Positions 5,272 to 6,697 of a DNA stretch of 6,697 nucleotides are shown here, in pieces. The first letter of the stretch is position 1, and every line of letters begins with the position of its first letter. Where the stretch lies: positions 1 to 6,697 of the forward strand of contig JAOAGU010000048.1 in the NCBI GenBank assembly GCA_026415595.1, in the 5' to 3' direction. The translations under genes and the position numbers were made by a program. Origin of the DNA: Thermodesulfovibrio sp. Its GTDB lineage: Bacteria > Nitrospirota > Thermodesulfovibrionia > Thermodesulfovibrionales > Thermodesulfovibrionaceae. The notes beneath the pieces were generated by a model. It did not search any database. It saw only the letters and a program-made list of their open reading frames with translations, and was not told the origin of the DNA.

Positions 5272-6697
5272 TTAGCCTCCCTTTTGATTTTCAACTGCTA
5301 TGATTACTTCTTCTGAGATTCCTTTAAAGTGTTTTTGAGCCCTTTCAAGAAAGTCATCTCCAAGTTCATCTCTAAGTTTTGAAATTTTTAGGGCTAAAAC
5401 CCCTATGTTTTCCTCAAAAGCTTTCCATTCAACAATCTCAGAAAGAATATACTCTGAAAGCGTTCCATAAGCTTTTATGTCTTCAAGTAAGTCTGATATG
5501 AATTTTCTGTAAGGTATAATCTGCTCATAGCTTTTTTCAAGAATTGAGTTAAGAAGATGAAATGCCTGTGTTGATATCTCATTGGCTTTAGGTGGTGTTT
5601 TCTTAAAATATGCGGACTTATCAAGCACTTGGTGATAATTACTCCAGAAATTCTCACTCAAAGATAAAGCTGGAGTTTCGTAATCAGCTTTTATCTTTTC
5701 ATATACTTCCTCAAAAGTTGAAGCTATGGGCTGTTTTTCCTTATAGTTTTTGTATCCTACGAATAGGTCCTTTCCTTTCCTAATAAAAACCATCAATTCA
5801 TTTTCCTCTGCATACTTAGCGACTTTAACTCTATTTGGCATATTTTTTATTTCTTCTTCCAGCTCTGGATATTTTTCCATTATCGTCTCATATTCTTTTT
5901 TTATCTTTGTAAAGAAGCTTTCTTCTTCATCTTCAACATAGGTTGTAAGTCTCCGATAAAGCTCTGATGCCTGTGGTTCTTCATCGGGAGCAAAGATTTT
6001 TGAGTCTTCACCTAAGACATTGTGAATCATAAACATCTTTGTTCCTGCAATCTCTCTTGATCTTACTATGTCTGCTCCTTTTTCTGTGGGGAAAAAATTT
6101 ACAATGTAAATTTCAGGATAGACTTTTTGGGCAATTCTGTTTATTCTTCCAACTCTTTGAATTACTCTTACTGGATTCCAAGGAATATCATAATTGATTA
6201 CAGCACCAGCTCTGTTTAGATTAAATCCCTCTGATAGTTTATCTGTAGTAAGAAGTATCTGATAGTCATCTTTCTGATTTTTGTATTGAGCATCAAAGTT
6301 TTCATAGATTGCCTCAATCTTTGACCTACTTAGATTGCCATAGGCCGAAAGAACAAGCCCACCAAAATTTTTTGTTAGAATATCGTCAAGATAAGTGGCT
6401 GTATCAAAATATTCAGTGAATATGACTACTTTTCTTTCTTCTTTGATAAACTCTCTGATACCTTCAATGAGTTTCTCTGCTTTTGGGTCAGTGCTTGATA
6501 ATCCTACTTTGTCAATCTCTTTTTCAAGAAATTCAAAGAGGTTTAAATCGCTTTCTATGTCTTTAAGGAATTGTTCAGCATCTTTAAACTTTGCTATTTC
6601 ATATACTTTGTGGTATCTTCTGTCAATTTTTTCCTCAATAAGTTGCCTTTCATACTCTTCAAGTCTCTCAAATATTGTCTCTGGGTCAGCAGTAACT
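5272..6697 (-). CDS. SNF2/superfamily 2 helicase, C-terminal 474 residues (runs off right edge)
   Basis: The reading frame stays open to the right edge, so the start and the N-terminal half (motifs I-III and any extra domain) are outside the window. No ATG occurs before 6036 in the visible frame, but helicase motifs lie upstream of it, so a start at 6036 would be wrong. Numbering from the edge: ERKVVIFTEYFDTATYL (88-104) is motif IV, TTDKLSEGFNL (150-160) is motif V, and WNPVRVIQRVGRINRI (173-188) is motif VI with the Q-R-x-G-R-x-x-R signature and its arginine fingers. Together these form the second RecA-like lobe of an ATP-driven translocase. Next comes a YIVNFFPT segment and a K-M-F-M-I-H-N-V-L-G-E-D element, which I know from stand-alone helicases with an N-terminal phospholipase D-like domain in restriction-like loci; that domain cannot be seen here. 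The last 250 or so residues are charged and mostly helical, with a Glu/Lys-rich part (about 250-290) that could be a coiled coil. It ends one base before the methyltransferase ATG. It probably translocates on foreign DNA for a nuclease, as in DISARM, type I or type III-like systems. Confidence 0.88.
   Translation of the reverse strand, partial: VTADPETIFERLEEYERQLIEEKIDRRYHKVYEIAKFKDAEQFLKDIESDLNLFEFLEKEIDKVGLSSTDPKAEKLIEGIREFIKEERKVVIFTEYFDTATYLDDILTKNFGGLVLSAYGNLSRSKIEAIYENFDAQYKNQKDDYQILLTTDKLSEGFNLNRAGAVINYDIPWNPVRVIQRVGRINRIAQKVYPEIYIVNFFPTEKGADIVRSREIAGTKMFMIHNVLGEDSKIFAPDEEPQASELYRRLTTYVEDEEESFFTKIKKEYETIMEKYPELEEEIKNMPNRVKVAKYAEENELMVFIRKGKDLFVGYKNYKEKQPIASTFEEVYEKIKADYETPALSLSENFWSNYHQVLDKSAYFKKTPPKANEISTQAFHLLNSILEKSYEQIIPYRKFISDLLEDIKAYGTLSEYILSEIVEWKAFEENIGVLALKISKLRDELGDDFLERAQKHFKGISEEVIIAVENQKGG
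5276..5281 (-). promoter_or_regulatory. Ribosome binding site GGGAGG that fixes the methyltransferase start
   Basis: The minus strand reads GGGAGG, CTAAA, ATG. The motif overlaps the last two glycine codons of the helicase and the ATG begins two bases after the last base of its TAA, that is with one base between. The alternative ATG at 5294, inside the helicase gene, has no comparable motif and would add eight basic residues. Confidence 0.75.

Noticed and set aside
5475..5657. Minus-strand 60-codon frame inside the helicase gene
   Set aside because: Out of frame with the helicase, which continues unbroken through it; composition is not protein-like.
5750..5941. Plus-strand 63-codon frame opposite the helicase tail
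   Set aside because: Ser/Phe-rich shadow of a Glu/Lys-rich helical region; no supporting signal.
5272..6036. A separate 254-residue gene starting at the ATG at 6036
   Set aside because: The same frame continues upstream to the window edge and contains helicase motifs IV, V and VI, so this ATG is an internal methionine.
209..6697. Classical type I restriction-modification operon or complete DISARM
   Set aside because: There is no HsdS-type specificity subunit, and no drmA, drmB or drmC gene is seen in the window. The methyltransferase is the large single-chain Eco57I type. DISARM genes could still lie beyond the edges.

Overview
This AT-rich window carries one tightly packed minus-strand gene cluster. 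Read in the direction of transcription (right to left) it encodes the C-terminal part of a superfamily 2 (SNF2-type) helicase (open at the right edge), a large Eco57I-type N6-adenine DNA methyltransferase of about 1,100 residues, a SAMHD1/YwfO-like HD-domain nucleotide phosphohydrolase, and a small YwgA-like winged-helix protein. After a 26-base gap comes the start of a DUF2283-type small protein, cut by the left edge. The helicase and methyltransferase genes are separated by one base. The next two junctions are ATGA and TAATG overlaps, so the first four genes look like one translationally coupled transcript whose promoter lies beyond the right edge. I see no convincing gene on the plus strand, and no RNA gene, CRISPR array, insertion sequence or clear terminator.

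The proteins are rich in Lys, Glu, Ile and Tyr, AGA is the usual Arg codon, and the ribosome binding sites are clear purine-rich ones (GGGAGG, GAGGG). This suits a low-GC prokaryote, possibly a thermophile, but the organism cannot be named from the window. Base composition is uneven. The helicase and the N-terminal two thirds of the methyltransferase are about 35-42 % GC in the lines I counted. GC drops to about 18-25 % immediately past the NPPY catalytic motif (near 3110). It stays mostly low, with local islands, through the specificity domain, the HD gene and the YwgA-like gene, then rises again in the DUF2283 fragment.

The layout reads as a DNA-defence locus. A methyltransferase that probably marks self DNA sits next to a helicase of the kind found in restriction-like systems. 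The unusual part is the coupled HD dNTPase-like enzyme and the YwgA-like protein in the same operon. No nuclease is visible; it could be the unseen N-terminal part of the helicase or a gene further upstream. The best candidate for an undescribed system is this helicase-methyltransferase-HD-YwgA unit, in which methylation-based self/non-self sensing might be linked to nucleotide depletion by the HD enzyme. That functional link is inference. The gene identities and the coupling come from the sequence.
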